Shown here: positions 1 through 13,693 of the stretch, piece after piece | How the letters are laid out: every line of letters starts with the position of its first letter | How positions within the stretch are numbered: position 1 is the first letter of the stretch | DNA from: Bhargavaea ginsengi | GTDB lineage: Bacteria > Bacillota > Bacilli > Bacillales_A > Planococcaceae | Assembly (NCBI RefSeq): GCF_900109165.1 | Contig: NZ_FNZF01000003.1 | Coordinates: forward strand, 186,001-250,000 | DNA: 64,000 nt | Reading direction: 5' to 3' | The notes under the pieces: model-generated | What the model was told of the DNA's origin: nothing | Seen by the model: the letters and a program-made list of their open reading frames with translations, nothing else | The model's database searches: none | Made by a program: the position numbers and the translations under genes

Positions 1-145
<145 letters not shown>

Positions 146-161
146 TCAAGTTAAATTCCGA

Positions 162-425
162 TCAGATGATAATCGCTTTTTCAACGACCTCTACAAGGCG
201 GAAACGCTTCGTAGCGGAAAGCGGGCGAGTTTCCATGATGCGGACGACGTCGCCTGTTTTTGCAACATTGTTTTCATCATGTGCTTTATATTTCTTCGAG
301 TATTTTACACGTTTGCCGATGACGGGGTGCTTCTTGTAAGTCTCGACAATAACCGTGATCGTCTTGTCCATTTTGTCGGAAACGACGCGGCCTGTGTAAA
401 CTTTGCGTTGGTTACGCTCAGACAT
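162..425 (-). CDS. rpsQ: 30S ribosomal protein S17
   Basis: An 87-residue protein, the usual length, beginning [20 protein letters not shown] and carrying the S17 OB-fold pattern ([26 protein letters not shown]). S17 binds 16S rRNA helices 7 and 11 early in 30S assembly. It lies 18 bases downstream of rpmC in the S10 operon, and the operon order rplP-rpmC-rpsQ-rplN is conserved. Confidence 0.98.
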   Translation of the reverse strand: MSERNQRKVYTGRVVSDKMDKTITVIVETYKKHPVIGKRVKYSKKYKAHDENNVAKTGDVVRIMETRPLSATKRFRLVEVVEKAIII

Positions 426-443
426 GCTTGCAGCCTCCTTTTA

Positions 444-1068
<625 letters not shown>

Positions 1069-1070
1069 GA

Positions 1071-1727
1071 TCAGTTGCCTCCTTCCTCGGATTTCTTCTT
1101 CTCAGGAAGGACTTCACCGCGGTAGATCCATACTTTTACGCCGAGTTTGCCGTATGTTGTATCAGCTTCCGCGTGAGCGTAGCCAATGTCGGCACGGAGT
1201 GTATGGAGCGGTACAGTACCTTCGCTGTAGTGTTCGGCACGGGCGATGTCGGCGCCGCCGAGGCGTCCCGATACCATTGTGCGGATCCCTTTAGCGCCTG
1301 CACGCATTGTGCGCTGGATCGCTTGTTTTTGTGCGCGGCGGAACGATGCACGCTGTTCAAGCTGGCGGGCGATGTTTTCTGCGACGAGTTTCGCATCAAG
1401 ATCTGCACGCTTCACTTCAACGATGTTGATGTGCACACGCTTGCCGGAAATTGCGTTGAGTTCTTTGCGGAGCGCTTCAACTTCGGAACCGCCCTTCCCG
1501 ATCACCATGCCGGGCTTTGCTGTATGGATCGTAATGTTCACACGGTTCGCTGCACGCTCGATCTCGACCTGAGACAGGGAAGCGTCTTTCAGGCGTCCGT
1601 CGATGTACTCGCGAATCTTGAGGTCTTCATGAAGAAGAGTTGCATAGTCTTTTTCTGCATACCATTTCGACTCCCAGTCACGGATGACTCCGAGTCGCAT
1701 ACCGTTTGGATGTACTTTTTGACCCAC
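1071..1727 (-). CDS. rpsC: 30S ribosomal protein S3
   Basis: A 218-residue S3 starting [20 protein letters not shown]. The N-terminal KH type II domain includes the nucleic-acid-binding loop PGMVIGKGG near residue 80, and the C-terminal domain includes [18 protein letters not shown]3 lines the mRNA entry channel and contributes helicase activity. It starts 3 bases after rplV ends. Confidence 0.98.
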   Translation of the reverse strand: MGQKVHPNGMRLGVIRDWESKWYAEKDYATLLHEDLKIREYIDGRLKDASLSQVEIERAANRVNITIHTAKPGMVIGKGGSEVEALRKELNAISGKRVHINIVEVKRADLDAKLVAENIARQLEQRASFRRAQKQAIQRTMRAGAKGIRTMVSGRLGGADIARAEHYSEGTVPLHTLRADIGYAHAEADTTYGKLGVKVWIYRGEVLPEKKKSEEGGN

Positions 1728-1730
1728 GAA

Positions 1731-2075
1731 TTATCCCTCCTTTTTCTCGGATACCACTAGTGTGATGTGGCTAGTGCGTTTGAGTATTGAAGTAGCACGG
1801 CCTTGCGCACGAGGGCGGAAACGCTTGAGCGTCGGGCCTTCGTCTACGAAGACTTCACTGACGACGAGGTTGTTTACATCCAGGTCGTAGTTGTGTTCTG
1901 CATTGGCAATCGCGGATTTCAAGACTTTCTCGACAACCGGCGATGCGGCTTTAGGTGTGTGTCGCAGGATTGCGACCGCTTCGCCCACTTGCTTGCCCCG
2001 GATCAGGTCGACGACCAAACGGACTTTGCGAGGAGCAATCCGGATTGTACGGGCTACGGCTTTAGCTTGTTGCAT
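1731..2075 (-). CDS. rplV: 50S ribosomal protein L22
   Basis: A 114-residue L22 ([20 protein letters not shown]...) with the extended beta-hairpin loop segment [20 protein letters not shown] that lines the peptide exit tunnel. No insertion or deletion typical of macrolide resistance is evident in that loop by eye. S10 operon, between rpsS and rpsC. Confidence 0.97.
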   Translation of the reverse strand: MQQAKAVARTIRIAPRKVRLVVDLIRGKQVGEAVAILRHTPKAASPVVEKVLKSAIANAEHNYDLDVNNLVVSEVFVDEGPTLKRFRPRAQGRATSILKRTSHITLVVSEKKEG

Positions 2076-2094
2076 CAGGAGTACCTCCTCTCAA

Positions 2095-2373
2095 TTAGCG
2101 TTTCGTTTTCTTATCGTCGGCTCCATGACCGCGGTAAGTGCGTGTAGGTGCGAATTCACCCAGTTTATGGCCAACCATGTCTTCCGTTACGTAGACCGGT
2201 ACGTGTTTGCGTCCGTCATAGACTGCAATCGTGTTGCCGATGAAGTTAGGGAAGATTGTAGAGCGGCGGGACCATGTTTTAATGACCTGCTTTTTCTCGT
2301 TAGCGTTCTGTGTTTCGACCTTTTTCATGAGATGATCATCCACAAAAGGTCCTTTTTTCAAGCTGCGACCCAT
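2095..2373 (-). CDS. rpsS: 30S ribosomal protein S19
   Basis: A 92-residue S19 from the start [20 protein letters not shown], matching family length. A longer in-frame reading (12 extra codons) runs through the ribosome binding site GGAGG just upstream of this ATG, so I excluded it. S19 sits in the 30S head and contacts S13. S10 operon between rplB and rplV. Confidence 0.96.
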   Translation of the reverse strand: MGRSLKKGPFVDDHLMKKVETQNANEKKQVIKTWSRRSTIFPNFIGNTIAVYDGRKHVPVYVTEDMVGHKLGEFAPTRTYRGHGADDKKTKR

Positions 2374-2433
2374 TTTGGTACCTCCCTCCGTGATTGCCCG
2401 GCGGCCCACCCCGTGAACCGCTGAGAAACCACA

Positions 2434-3264
2434 TTATTTTTTGCGGCGACGAATGATGTAGTCGTCCGATTTGTTTTTCTTCTTGCGGGTTTTGAGACCA
2501 AGTGCCGGCTTGCCCCATGGTGTAACCGGTGCTTTACGGCCGATTGGCGTACGACCTTCACCACCACCGTGCGGGTGATCGTTCGGGTTCATGACGGAAC
2601 CGCGTACTGTCGGGCGCTTGCCCATCCAGCGGGAACGTCCTGCTTTACCGATGTTGATCAGTTCGTGCTGCTCGTTGCCGACTTGGCCGATTGTCGCGCG
2701 GCATGTGCCGAGGATCATGCGGACTTCGCCGGATTGGAGACGGACGATGACGTACTTGTCTTCTTTACCGAGGACCTGAGCGGATGTACCCGCGGAACGG
2801 ACAAGCTGTCCGCCTTTGCCAGGCTTCAGTTCGATGTTGTGGATTGTCGCACCCATCGGAATGTTCTGGAGTGGAAGTGCGTTCCCCACTTTGATGTCTG
2901 CTTCAGGACCGGACATGATTTCCATGCCGACCTTGAGGCCTTTAGGCGCGAGGATGTAACGCTTTTCCCCGTCCACATAGTTGATCAATGCGATGTTTGC
3001 AGAACGGTTCGGATCGTATTCGATCGTAGCAACGCGTCCTGGAATGCCATCTTTCCGGCGTTGGAAGTCGATGACACGGTATTGGCGCTTGTGGCCGCCA
3101 CCTTGATGGCGGACTGTCGTACGACCTTGGTTGTTACGGCCGCCCTTGCGGTGTTTAGGCGCGAGGAGCGATTTTTCCGGCTTGTCAGTTGTGATCTCTG
3201 CGAAGTCGGAAGCCGTCATGTTGCGTCGGCCGTTGGAAGTCGGTTTGTACTTCTTGATCGCCAT
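2434..3264 (-). CDS. rplB: 50S ribosomal protein L2
   Basis: A 276-residue L2 with the conserved N-terminus [17 protein letters not shown] and the peptidyl-transferase-proximal motif [15 protein letters not shown] near residue 225, including the His important for activity in E. coli. The C-terminus is the usual Lys/Arg-rich tail. S10 operon, downstream of rplW by 42 bases. Confidence 0.98.
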   Translation of the reverse strand: MAIKKYKPTSNGRRNMTASDFAEITTDKPEKSLLAPKHRKGGRNNQGRTTVRHQGGGHKRQYRVIDFQRRKDGIPGRVATIEYDPNRSANIALINYVDGEKRYILAPKGLKVGMEIMSGPEADIKVGNALPLQNIPMGATIHNIELKPGKGGQLVRSAGTSAQVLGKEDKYVIVRLQSGEVRMILGTCRATIGQVGNEQHELINIGKAGRSRWMGKRPTVRGSVMNPNDHPHGGGEGRTPIGRKAPVTPWGKPALGLKTRKKKNKSDDYIIRRRKK

Positions 3265-3306
3265 TGTTTTCCCTCCTCATTGTTTTATGGGTTCAAAGCG
3301 TAAGAT

Positions 3307-3591
3307 TTACGCTTCGAAGAGTTCGATGTCTTTGGAATCAGCCGTCAGTTTGACGATGGCTTTGCGGCGTTTGTTCGTGTATCCGCCGAAACGGCCCATA
3401 CGCTTGAACTTGCCTTTGACGTTCATGATGTTGACCTTCTCAACTTTGACACCGAAGACTTCTTCGACGGCCTGTTTGACCTGTGTCTTGTTGGCGCGGA
3501 CGTCAACGTCGAATGTGTACTTTTTGTCTTCCATAGCCTGTGCGGAACGCTCGGTAATGACCGGACGCTTCAATACATCACGTGCATCCAT
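3307..3591 (-). CDS. rplW: 50S ribosomal protein L23
   Basis: A 94-residue L23 ([20 protein letters not shown]...) with the conserved [20 protein letters not shown] core. L23 is the trigger factor and SRP docking protein at the exit tunnel. Its ATG shares one base with the rplD stop codon (TAATG), a sign of translational coupling. Confidence 0.97.
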   Translation of the reverse strand: MDARDVLKRPVITERSAQAMEDKKYTFDVDVRANKTQVKQAVEEVFGVKVEKVNIMNVKGKFKRMGRFGGYTNKRRKAIVKLTADSKDIELFEA

Positions 3592-4214
3592 TAGCCAAGC
3601 ACCTCCTGTACTTTTTCGACCGCGGATTTTGTCATGACGAGCTTGTCATGGCCTACCAGGTCGAGGACGTTGATGCCGTTTGCGGAGACGACCGTGACGC
3701 CCGGGATGTTGCGTGCGGACAGTGCCACGTTTTCATCGAGCTCTGCAGTGACGAACAATGCTTTCTTGTCGACGGAAAGATCTTTCAGGACCTGAATGAA
3801 TGCTTTCGTCTTAGGTGCGTCGAAAGTGAGTGCGTCGAGTACGACGAGGCTTTCTTCGCGAACTTTCGCAGAAAGTGCCGAACGGAGTGCCAGACGGCGG
3901 ACTTTCCTAGGAAGCTTGTAGCTGTAGCTGCGTGGAACCGGACCGAATACGGTACCGCCTCCGCGCCATTGCGGGGAACGGGTGGAGCCTTGACGCGCAC
4001 GGCCTGTGCCTTTTTGGCGCCATGGCTTGCGGCCTCCGCCTGCTACTTCTCCGCGCTGCTTCGTTTTGTGGTTACCCTGGCGCAGCGATGCGCGCTGGGA
4101 GATGATCGCTTCAAAAAGAACTGCTTCGTTCGGCTCGATTCCGAATACGGATTCGTTCAGTTCAACTTCGCCGACGGAAGCGCCTGTTTGATTAAGTACG
4201 GATACTTTTGGCAT
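3591..4214 (-). CDS. rplD: 50S ribosomal protein L4
   Basis: A 207-residue L4 starting [20 protein letters not shown], with the tunnel-lining loop [20 protein letters not shown] and the GGGTVFGP segment around residues 60-95. In E. coli L4 autoregulates the S10 operon; in Bacillota this is not general. It overlaps rplW by one base. Confidence 0.97.
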   Translation of the reverse strand: MPKVSVLNQTGASVGEVELNESVFGIEPNEAVLFEAIISQRASLRQGNHKTKQRGEVAGGGRKPWRQKGTGRARQGSTRSPQWRGGGTVFGPVPRSYSYKLPRKVRRLALRSALSAKVREESLVVLDALTFDAPKTKAFIQVLKDLSVDKKALFVTAELDENVALSARNIPGVTVVSANGINVLDLVGHDKLVMTKSAVEKVQEVLG

Positions 4215-4232
4215 TGTGTTGTCCTCCTTTCC

Positions 4233-4859
4233 TTATTTCTTGAGGGATGCGCGTACTTTTACGAGCGACTTGCGTGCGCCCGGCACATTCCCTTTGACGA
4301 GGAGCAGGTTGCGCTCTGCGTCAACTTTTACAATTTCGAGGTTTTGGATCGTTACGGTGTCGCTGCCCATGCGGCCTGGGGATTTCATACCCTTGAAGAC
4401 GCGTGCCGGGTCAACCGGACCGAGCGAACCAGGTGCGCGGTGGAAGTGGGATCCGTGGCTCATCGGCCCGCGGGAGTGCCCGTGGCGCTTGATAACACCC
4501 TGGAATCCTTTACCTTTTGTTACACCTGTGATATCGACGAAATCTCCAGCTGCGAAAATTTCTACGTTGACTTCCTGACCAACTTCATAATCGGCCGTGT
4601 CCTCTCCGCGGAATTCGCGAACGAAGCGCTTAGGCGCAGTTTCTGCTTTAGCTGCGCGGCCTTTTTCCGGTTTGTTCGCGAGCTTTTCGCGCTTGTCTTC
4701 GAAGCCGAGCTGGACTGCTGCATAGCCGTCCGTTTCTGCTGTCTTCTTTTGAAGGACAACGTTTGGTGCCGCTTCGATGACAGTTACCGGGATGAGATCG
4801 CCGTTTTCAGCGAACACTTGTGTCATGCCGACTTTTCTACCCAAGATTCCTTTGGTCAT
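4233..4859 (-). CDS. rplC: 50S ribosomal protein L3
   Basis: A 208-residue L3 beginning [20 protein letters not shown]. The segment [19 protein letters not shown], near residue 140, is the central extension that reaches toward the peptidyl transferase center. L3 is an early assembly protein of the 50S subunit. It lies 44 bases downstream of rpsJ in the S10 operon. Confidence 0.97.
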   Translation of the reverse strand: MTKGILGRKVGMTQVFAENGDLIPVTVIEAAPNVVLQKKTAETDGYAAVQLGFEDKREKLANKPEKGRAAKAETAPKRFVREFRGEDTADYEVGQEVNVEIFAAGDFVDITGVTKGKGFQGVIKRHGHSRGPMSHGSHFHRAPGSLGPVDPARVFKGMKSPGRMGSDTVTIQNLEIVKVDAERNLLLVKGNVPGARKSLVKVRASLKK

Positions 4860-4903
4860 TCGTCACACCTCCTGCATTCTTTTTGTTTTTATTTTGGTGT
4901 TGA

Positions 4904-5335
<432 letters not shown>

Positions 5336-5341
5336 TTCCGT

Positions 5342-5370
5342 ATTATACACAAAACGGAAGAGCCTCGCAA
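5342..5370 (-). promoter_or_regulatory. Sigma-A promoter P2 of the S10 operon
   Basis: On the minus strand a -35 element TTGCGA (5365-5370) and a perfect -10 TATAAT (5342-5347) are separated by 17 bases. Transcription would start near 5335, about 120 bases before rpsJ. It lies about 60 bases downstream of a second promoter, giving tandem promoters. Confidence 0.75.
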
Positions 5371-5404
5371 GCATTACGCGCGAGATTCTTTGCTGGACCC
5401 TAGA

Positions 5405-5433
5405 ATTATATAACGGTTTGGCTCAGGATGCAA
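5405..5433 (-). promoter_or_regulatory. Sigma-A promoter P1 of the S10 operon
   Basis: Minus strand -35 TTGCAT (5428-5433), 17-base spacer, -10 TATAAT (5405-5410). It is the upstream member of the tandem pair driving rpsJ and the S10 operon. Confidence 0.75.
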
Positions 5434-5537
5434 TCGGTAAGGAAAGAGTCGGAATATTAGGTTGCCGGGAACGGGATTGTTATATGGAAGGAAGTCGATT
5501 TTGCTTTGTTCCTAAGATATTCTTATGGATTTACGCT

Positions 5538-5650
5538 ACGGGTCCTCGCTTACCGCGGGCGTTGCCTTAGCCTCCTCGAGCTGCGCTCTGCGGGGTCTTC
5601 GGCTAACGCTTTTCCCGCAGGTGTCTCGGACCCTCCGCTTCAATCCATTC
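5538..5650. repeat. Dispersed extragenic repeat, copy A
   Basis: This stretch shares two end blocks with 22885-23040. One is CTCGCTTACCGCGGGC with GCCTTAGCC following; the other is CTTCGGCT followed by TTCCCGCAGG and GTC. The GC-rich middle (CTCCTCGAGCTGCGCTCTGCGGGG) differs between copies. I recall similar CCGCGGGC...CCCGCAGG elements between genes in many Bacillaceae and Planococcaceae. Its role is unknown. The rest of 5434-5775 shows nothing else I can support. Confidence 0.65.
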
Positions 5651-5775
5651 TATATTGAGTTTCTCAAGATCTCCCTTTCATACTTATTGAAATTATAAGG
5701 CTGAACTTGTGCAATGTAGTCGAAACACACCATTTCATATAGAAGAAACACATTCCCGTTACACTTTTGGAATAA

Positions 5776-5805
5776 GAAAAAGCTCCGGCAGCCCGGAGCT
5801 TTTTC
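5776..5805 (-). terminator. Intrinsic terminator of the yuiF-like gene
   Basis: A 12-base-pair stem of AAAAAGCTCCGG and its complement with a 4-base loop, followed on the minus strand by a T-rich run. It lies 7 bases after the stop codon at 5812. Confidence 0.85.
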
Positions 5806-5811
5806 AGTCCC

Positions 5812-7128
5812 TCAAAGAATCACGGCTGCGATCCAGCCGAAGATGATGAGGGGGATATTAAAATGGATGAAGGTCGGGACGCAGGTGTCCCAGATGTGGT
5901 TGTGCTTTCCATCGGCATTGAGCCCGGCGGTCGGTCCGAGTGTGGAGTCGGATGCCGGGGAGCCGGCGTCACCCAATGCTCCGGCCGTGCCGATCAGTGA
6001 AATGATCGCCAGTGTGCTGAAGCCGAACTCGACGCTGAGCGGAACGAAGATGGCGGCGATGATCGGAACGGTCGCAAACGAGGAGCCGATCCCCATTGTG
6101 ACGAGCAGGCCGACGAGAAGCATGATGATGGCCGCGATGCTCTTGTTGTCGCCGAGCATGCCGCTGGCGGATTCTACGAGAGACTCAACGTGACCTGTCG
6201 CCTGGATGACACCGGCAAAACCATTTGCCGCGATCATGACGAAGCCGACGAAAGCCATCATTTTCATGCCGTCGTTCAGAAGCTCGTCCGCATCTTTCCA
6301 GCGGACAGCGCCTGTTGCATACAGAACTGCAATACCTGAGATGGCACCGATGATCATCGAGTCGGTTGTGATCTGCCCGGCAAGTGCTGCCGCAAGCGCG
6401 ATGATCGTGAAAACGATATTGCGTGTTCGGACTTCACGGTCCGGGCCGGAAGCGATGGCTTGGCTGTCGCCGTAATCACGCGGTTTACGGTACGAAATGA
6501 AAATGGCGATGATGAGACCAAGGGCCATGCCGGCAACCGGGAGGGCCATGGCCGTCGGGATATCCGCCATATCGATCTCGAGTCCTGCAAGTGCCATCTG
6601 ATTGGCGATGACCTCGTGGAAGAGGAGGCCGAATCCGTAAGGCAACAGGACGTAAGGAGCGATCAGACCAAATGCGAGCACACAGGCGATGAGCCGGCGG
6701 TCGATTTTCAGCATGTCGAGGATGTGGAGAATCGGCGGCACGAGCAGCGGAACAAAAGCGATATGGATCGGAATCAGGTTCTGGGACGAGATGGCGACAA
6801 GAAGCAGGATAAGAATAATCAGTGCCTTGGCGAGCCCTTTGCGCTCCCCTTCCCCTTCATTGCCGACAACCTTCAGAATCAGTTTGACGAGCACTTCCGG
6901 AATGCCGGTCCGGGAGATGGCGACTGCAAACCCTCCGAGAAGCGCATAACTGAGTGCGATGGTTGCCCCGCCTCCGAGGCCCCCGGTGAAGGCTTCTATT
7001 GTTTCATTTATGGAAAGGCCGCCTGTCAGACCGCCGGCGATTGCTCCGACAGCCAGCGCCAACACTACGTTGACCCGGAGAAGACTCAGGACCAGCATGA
7101 CCGCGACCGCAATAATGACTGCATTCAT
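5812..7128 (-). CDS. yuiF: YuiF-like Na+/H+ antiporter-family transporter
   Basis: A 438-residue integral membrane protein with about a dozen hydrophobic segments, resembling B. subtilis YuiF of the Na+/H+ antiporter (NhaC-like) superfamily. Recognisable parts are the start MNAVIIAVAVMLVLSLLRVN, the LGGFAVAISRTGIPE segment and the C-terminal LGDAGSPASDSTLGPT followed by HNHIWDTCVPTF. YuiF is thought to be an amino-acid or cation-coupled transporter; the substrate is not shown here. The start at 7128 was chosen for the ribosome binding site AAAGGAG 7 bases upstream; a 40-codon upstream extension has none. It is monocistronic between two terminators. Confidence 0.85.
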   Translation of the reverse strand: MNAVIIAVAVMLVLSLLRVNVVLALAVGAIAGGLTGGLSINETIEAFTGGLGGGATIALSYALLGGFAVAISRTGIPEVLVKLILKVVGNEGEGERKGLAKALIILILLLVAISSQNLIPIHIAFVPLLVPPILHILDMLKIDRRLIACVLAFGLIAPYVLLPYGFGLLFHEVIANQMALAGLEIDMADIPTAMALPVAGMALGLIIAIFISYRKPRDYGDSQAIASGPDREVRTRNIVFTIIALAAALAGQITTDSMIIGAISGIAVLYATGAVRWKDADELLNDGMKMMAFVGFVMIAANGFAGVIQATGHVESLVESASGMLGDNKSIAAIIMLLVGLLVTMGIGSSFATVPIIAAIFVPLSVEFGFSTLAIISLIGTAGALGDAGSPASDSTLGPTAGLNADGKHNHIWDTCVPTFIHFNIPLIIFGWIAAVIL

Positions 7129-7277
7129 AACGAGTACTCCTTTTTGCTTCACCACTTTACCGTGATAAAGCGTTAAAATGAATGTTATTAGATTATCATG
7201 GCGGCTGATTGCTGTCAACCCTTCATATACGAACATCTTTATGGGCATGAGCGCTCACGCGAGCGGCATCTCATAAG

Positions 7278-7316
7278 AAAAACCGGCAGGCCCCCAAAAG
7301 AGGCCTGCCGGTTTTC
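7278..7316 (-). terminator. Terminator of the ilv-leu operon
   Basis: Strong hairpin with arms AAAACCGGCAGGC and GCCTGCCGGTTTT, 2 bases after the leuD stop codon. It ends the ilvD-leuD transcription unit and separates it from yuiF. Confidence 0.9.
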
Positions 7317-7318
7317 AA

Positions 7319-7909
7319 TCATGCGCGCTGCGTGACTTCTTCATATTTGGCAATCTGGTCTTCGTATTTGAAGGTCAGGGCAATTTCGTCCCAGCCATTC
7401 AGGAGCATTTCCTTCCAGTACGGGTCGATATCGAACCGGTGGACGGTGCCGTCCGGCTGTGTAACAGTCTGCTCTGCCAGGTTGACTGCAAGCTGCACCG
7501 GATCTGCCTTGCCCTTGGCGAGGAGTTCTTCCACTTCCTCTTCAGGAAGCCTGATCGGCAGGATGCCGTTTTTCATGCAGTTATTGTAGAAGATATCAGC
7601 ATAGCTTGGCGCGATGACAACACGGAATCCGTAGTCCAGGATGGCCCACGGGGCGTGTTCGCGGGACGAGCCACAGCCGAAGTTCTCACGTGCGACGAGG
7701 ATCTCGGACCCGTCGAAGCGGGAATCGTTCAGGACGAAGCCGTCCCTCTTGTTGCCGTCGGCATCAAAGCGCCAGTGATGGAACAGGTACTTGCCGAAGC
7801 CGGTACGTTCGATGCGCTTCAGGAATTCCTTGGAGATGATCTGGTCGGTGTCGACGTTGCTCCGGTCGAGCGGAGTCAGGATACTGGTGACTTCATTGAT
7901 CGGTTTCAT
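7319..7909 (-). CDS. leuD: 3-isopropylmalate dehydratase small subunit
   Basis: A 196-residue LeuD (about 200 in the family). It starts MKPINEVTSILTPLDRSNVD and contains DTDQIISKEFLKRI and NFGCGSSREHAPWAI, the swivel-domain substrate-binding loop. With LeuC it isomerises 2-isopropylmalate to 3-isopropylmalate in leucine synthesis. Last gene of the operon, 29 bases downstream of leuC. Confidence 0.97.
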   Translation of the reverse strand: MKPINEVTSILTPLDRSNVDTDQIISKEFLKRIERTGFGKYLFHHWRFDADGNKRDGFVLNDSRFDGSEILVARENFGCGSSREHAPWAILDYGFRVVIAPSYADIFYNNCMKNGILPIRLPEEEVEELLAKGKADPVQLAVNLAEQTVTQPDGTVHRFDIDPYWKEMLLNGWDEIALTFKYEDQIAKYEEVTQRA

Positions 7910-7938
7910 GGATGCGGCCTCCTTTCATCGTTTCGCGG

Positions 7939-9348
7939 TCAGGCGTGGACGGCAAATTGTTCGCGGACGTCTGTGAAGCGGCCGGTAACAGCTGCTGCAG
8001 CAGCCATGGCCGGACTCATGAGGTGTGTGCGCGCTCCCGTCCCCTGCCGTCCTTCGAAGTTCCGGTTGGAAGTGGACGCGCAGCGCTCGCCTGCCGGGAC
8101 GACATCGTCGTTCATGGCGAGGCACATGCTGCATCCGGATTCGCGCCATTCAAAGCCTGCAGCGGTAAAGACCTTATCGAGGCCTTCTTCTTCCGCCTGC
8201 TTCTTGACCGTGCGGGATCCCGGCACGACCATGGCTCTGACGCCGTCGCGGACTTTCTTGCCTTCGATGACGCGTGCCGCTTCGCGGAGGTCACTCATGC
8301 GGGCATTCGTGCAAGAGCCGATGAAGACGTGCTGAATCTCGATGTCCGTGAATTTCTGGCCTTCTTCAAGGCCCATGTATTCGATGGCGCGAAGGAAGGA
8401 ATCGCGCTCAAGCTCATTTTCGAAGTCTGAGGCATATGGGACATGGCCGTTGATGCCGGCCCCCATGCCCGGGTTGGTTCCCCATGTGATGAACGGCTCG
8501 ATTTCATCGGAATGAATCGAAACCGACTTGTCGTACTCTGCACCTTCGTCTGAAGCGAGGGAAAGCCAGTCGGCTGCCGCCTGCTCGAAAGCGTCGCCAT
8601 CCGGTACATACTTTCGGCCGCGCAGGTATTCGACAGTCGTCTCGTCCGGGCTGATCAGTCCTGCACGGGCGCCCGCTTCAATCGACATGTTGCAGATCGT
8701 CATGCGCTCTTCCATCGTGAGCTTGCGGATCGCTTCGCCCGTGTATTCCACGATGTGGCCCGTGCCCATGTCTGTACCGAACTTTGCAATGATCGCCAGA
8801 ATAATATCTTTGGCGGCAACGCCCGGGGCAATCTCACCATCGATGCGGATCTCCATGGTCTTCGGGCGGGACTGCCAGAGTGTCTGTGTGGACAGCACGT
8901 GCTCGACCTCGCTCGTTCCGATTCCGAAAGCAAGTGCGCCGAATGCGCCGTGCGTGGAGGTGTGGGAGTCTCCGCAGACGATCGTTTTACCCGGCTGGGT
9001 AAGCCCGAGCTCAGGCCCGATGACATGGACGATCCCCTGATCCGGGTGATCGACGTCCGCGAGCGGCACCCCGAACTCCTCGCAGTTTTCTGCCAGTGTC
9101 CGGATCTGCTTGCGCGCGATCGGGTCATTGATCACTTTGCGGTTGACCGTCGGCACGTTGTGGTCCATCGTCGCGAAGCAGAGATCCGGCCGGCGGACTT
9201 TGCGCCCGTTCAGGCGGAGTCCTTCAAACGCCTGAGGAGAAGTGACTTCGTGAAGGAGATGGAGGTCGATGTAGAGGAGGTCCGGCTTGCCCGGCTCCCC
9301 GACAACGATATGCCGGTCCCAGATTTTATCGATGATTGTCTTTGCCAT
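7939..9348 (-). CDS. leuC: 3-isopropylmalate dehydratase large subunit
   Basis: A 469-residue aconitase-family LeuC. The three cysteine-bearing segments that hold the [4Fe-4S] cluster are visible: [25 protein letters not shown] and [13 protein letters not shown]. The N-terminus [15 protein letters not shown] is typical. It works as a heterodimer with the LeuD protein encoded just downstream, in leucine biosynthesis in the cytoplasm. Confidence 0.97.
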   Translation of the reverse strand: MAKTIIDKIWDRHIVVGEPGKPDLLYIDLHLLHEVTSPQAFEGLRLNGRKVRRPDLCFATMDHNVPTVNRKVINDPIARKQIRTLAENCEEFGVPLADVDHPDQGIVHVIGPELGLTQPGKTIVCGDSHTSTHGAFGALAFGIGTSEVEHVLSTQTLWQSRPKTMEIRIDGEIAPGVAAKDIILAIIAKFGTDMGTGHIVEYTGEAIRKLTMEERMTICNMSIEAGARAGLISPDETTVEYLRGRKYVPDGDAFEQAAADWLSLASDEGAEYDKSVSIHSDEIEPFITWGTNPGMGAGINGHVPYASDFENELERDSFLRAIEYMGLEEGQKFTDIEIQHVFIGSCTNARMSDLREAARVIEGKKVRDGVRAMVVPGSRTVKKQAEEEGLDKVFTAAGFEWRESGCSMCLAMNDDVVPAGERCASTSNRNFEGRQGTGARTHLMSPAMAAAAAVTGRFTDVREQFAVHA

Positions 9349-9366
9349 TGCGTTCCGCCTCCTGTT

Positions 9367-10464
9367 TTACATATACGAAAACATAATATCGTCCGACACG
9401 GCTTCCGCGTCGAGCTGTTCCATGACTTTGTCCGTCCATTCCTCTGTCGTGAGGCTGCGGCTTCCCGCCTGTGCGACATCCGCCGTACGGCATCCGTCTT
9501 CCAGCACAGTCTGGACTGCTTCCTCGATTGCCGCTGCCTCGGTTTCCATACCGAACGAGTAGCGGAGCATCATCGCTGCGGACAAAATTGCCGCCGCAGG
9601 GTTTGCGATGCCTTTGCCTGCAATGTCCGGACCGGAACCGTGCACGGGCTCATACAGGCCGAAGCCGTCGGTGCGGATACTCGCTGATGGCAGCATGCCG
9701 AGAGAACCGGTGATGACAGAAGCCTCGTCGCTCAGAATGTCGCCGAACATATTCTCCGTCACCACAACATCGAATGCGGACGGATCCGTAATCAGTTTCA
9801 TCGCGCAGGAGTCGACCAGCTGGTGTTCGACCGTGACGTCCGGATAGGCCGCCTTTTTCTCTTCAACCACTTCCCGCCAGAGCCGGCTGGATTCGAGTAC
9901 GTTTGCTTTGTCGACGGAAGTCACTTTGCCCCTGCGGACCCGGGCAAGTTCAAACGCCTTCTCGACGATACGGGAGATTTCCTCCCTCGAGTACACGAGC
10001 GTGTCATACGCATCATTTGCAGTACGGTCTTTTTCTCCAAAGTAGAGGCCTCCTGTCAGCTCGCGTACGATCATGAGGTCCACCCCTGCCGCTTTCTCTT
10101 CCTTCAGAGGGGATGCGGACAGAAGTGCCGGGACCGCCTTGACGGGACGGAGGTTTGCGAACAGGCCGAAATGTTTGCGGATGGCAAGCAGCCCCTTCTC
10201 AGGACGAAGCTCGGACGGGTTGCTGTCCCATTTCGGTCCCCCGACGGCACCCAGCAGGACGGCATCAGACGCCTCGCAGGCGTCGGCCGTCTCTTTCGGG
10301 AACGGGTTGTCGAGGGCGTCAATTGCCGCTCCGCCGATCAGGCCGTAGGAAAAATTGAATTCGTGCTGGTAGCGGCGTGCAATAAGTTTCAGGACCTTGA
10401 CGGCAGCCCGTGTCACTTCAGGGCCGATTCCGTCTCCGGGCAATACGGCAATTGTCTTTTCCAT
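9367..10464 (-). CDS. leuB: 3-isopropylmalate dehydrogenase
   Basis: A 365-residue LeuB, the NAD-dependent oxidative decarboxylase of leucine synthesis. It has the N-terminal VLPGDGIGPEV, the substrate segment with RELTGGLYFGEK, and the NAD-binding GSGPDIAGKGIANP. Two ATGs lie close together. The second, at 10464, is 8 bases from the AAGGAGG site, whereas the first is only about 2 bases from it, so the second is chosen. It lies 50 bases downstream of leuA. Confidence 0.96.
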   Translation of the reverse strand: MEKTIAVLPGDGIGPEVTRAAVKVLKLIARRYQHEFNFSYGLIGGAAIDALDNPFPKETADACEASDAVLLGAVGGPKWDSNPSELRPEKGLLAIRKHFGLFANLRPVKAVPALLSASPLKEEKAAGVDLMIVRELTGGLYFGEKDRTANDAYDTLVYSREEISRIVEKAFELARVRRGKVTSVDKANVLESSRLWREVVEEKKAAYPDVTVEHQLVDSCAMKLITDPSAFDVVVTENMFGDILSDEASVITGSLGMLPSASIRTDGFGLYEPVHGSGPDIAGKGIANPAAAILSAAMMLRYSFGMETEAAAIEEAVQTVLEDGCRTADVAQAGSRSLTTEEWTDKVMEQLDAEAVSDDIMFSYM

Positions 10465-10514
10465 GTTCATTTCCTCCTTTTTGGTGGCCGGCCCGCTGTG
10501 CAGGCCGTGTATGG

Positions 10515-13167
<2,653 letters not shown>

Positions 13168-13177
13168 TTAGTGCCTG

Positions 13178-13693
13178 TTAATGAAGTATCAGGTCCGGTG
13201 CTGTTTCAGCCCGCTGCGTTTCGCGGGTGAAGGCAGTGACGCCTGTACGGGAAATCTCTTTGATGCCGTATGGCCGGAGAAGATCGATAAATGCTTCAAT
13301 CTTCTCGGGGTCGCCCGTCACCTGGAACGTCGTGACGTTCTTGCTCATGTCGATGACCTGTGCACGGAACGGCTCGACGATGCTACGGACTTCCTGGCGG
13401 AGCTGCGGCGGGGTGACGACCTTGACGAGCGCCAGCTCCCTCATGACCATCGCCTTGTCGGAGATGTCATTGACCTTGATGACGTCGATCTGTTTGGACA
13501 GCTGCTTGACGAGCTGCTCGACCTTGCCCGGATCCTCGACATGGACGACGAATGTCATCTTTGACATGCCCGGTGTCTCGGTGTGGCCAACGGTGATGCT
13601 CTCGATGTTGAACTGCCGCTTCATGAGGAGTCCCGTTACCCGGTTCAGGACGCCGCTCTGGTTGAGGACTGTTGTCGTTATGATCCGTTTCAC
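13178..13693 (-). CDS. ilvH: Acetolactate synthase small (regulatory) subunit
   Basis: A 171-residue regulatory subunit (IlvH/IlvN) with an N-terminal ACT domain ([20 protein letters not shown]) and the usual C-terminal domain. It stimulates IlvB and confers feedback inhibition by valine in the family. It starts at a GTG that overlaps the ilvB stop by 4 bases (GTGA), so the two subunits are translationally coupled. Confidence 0.95.
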   Translation of the reverse strand: MKRIITTTVLNQSGVLNRVTGLLMKRQFNIESITVGHTETPGMSKMTFVVHVEDPGKVEQLVKQLSKQIDVIKVNDISDKAMVMRELALVKVVTPPQLRQEVRSIVEPFRAQVIDMSKNVTTFQVTGDPEKIEAFIDLLRPYGIKEISRTGVTAFTRETQRAETAPDLILH

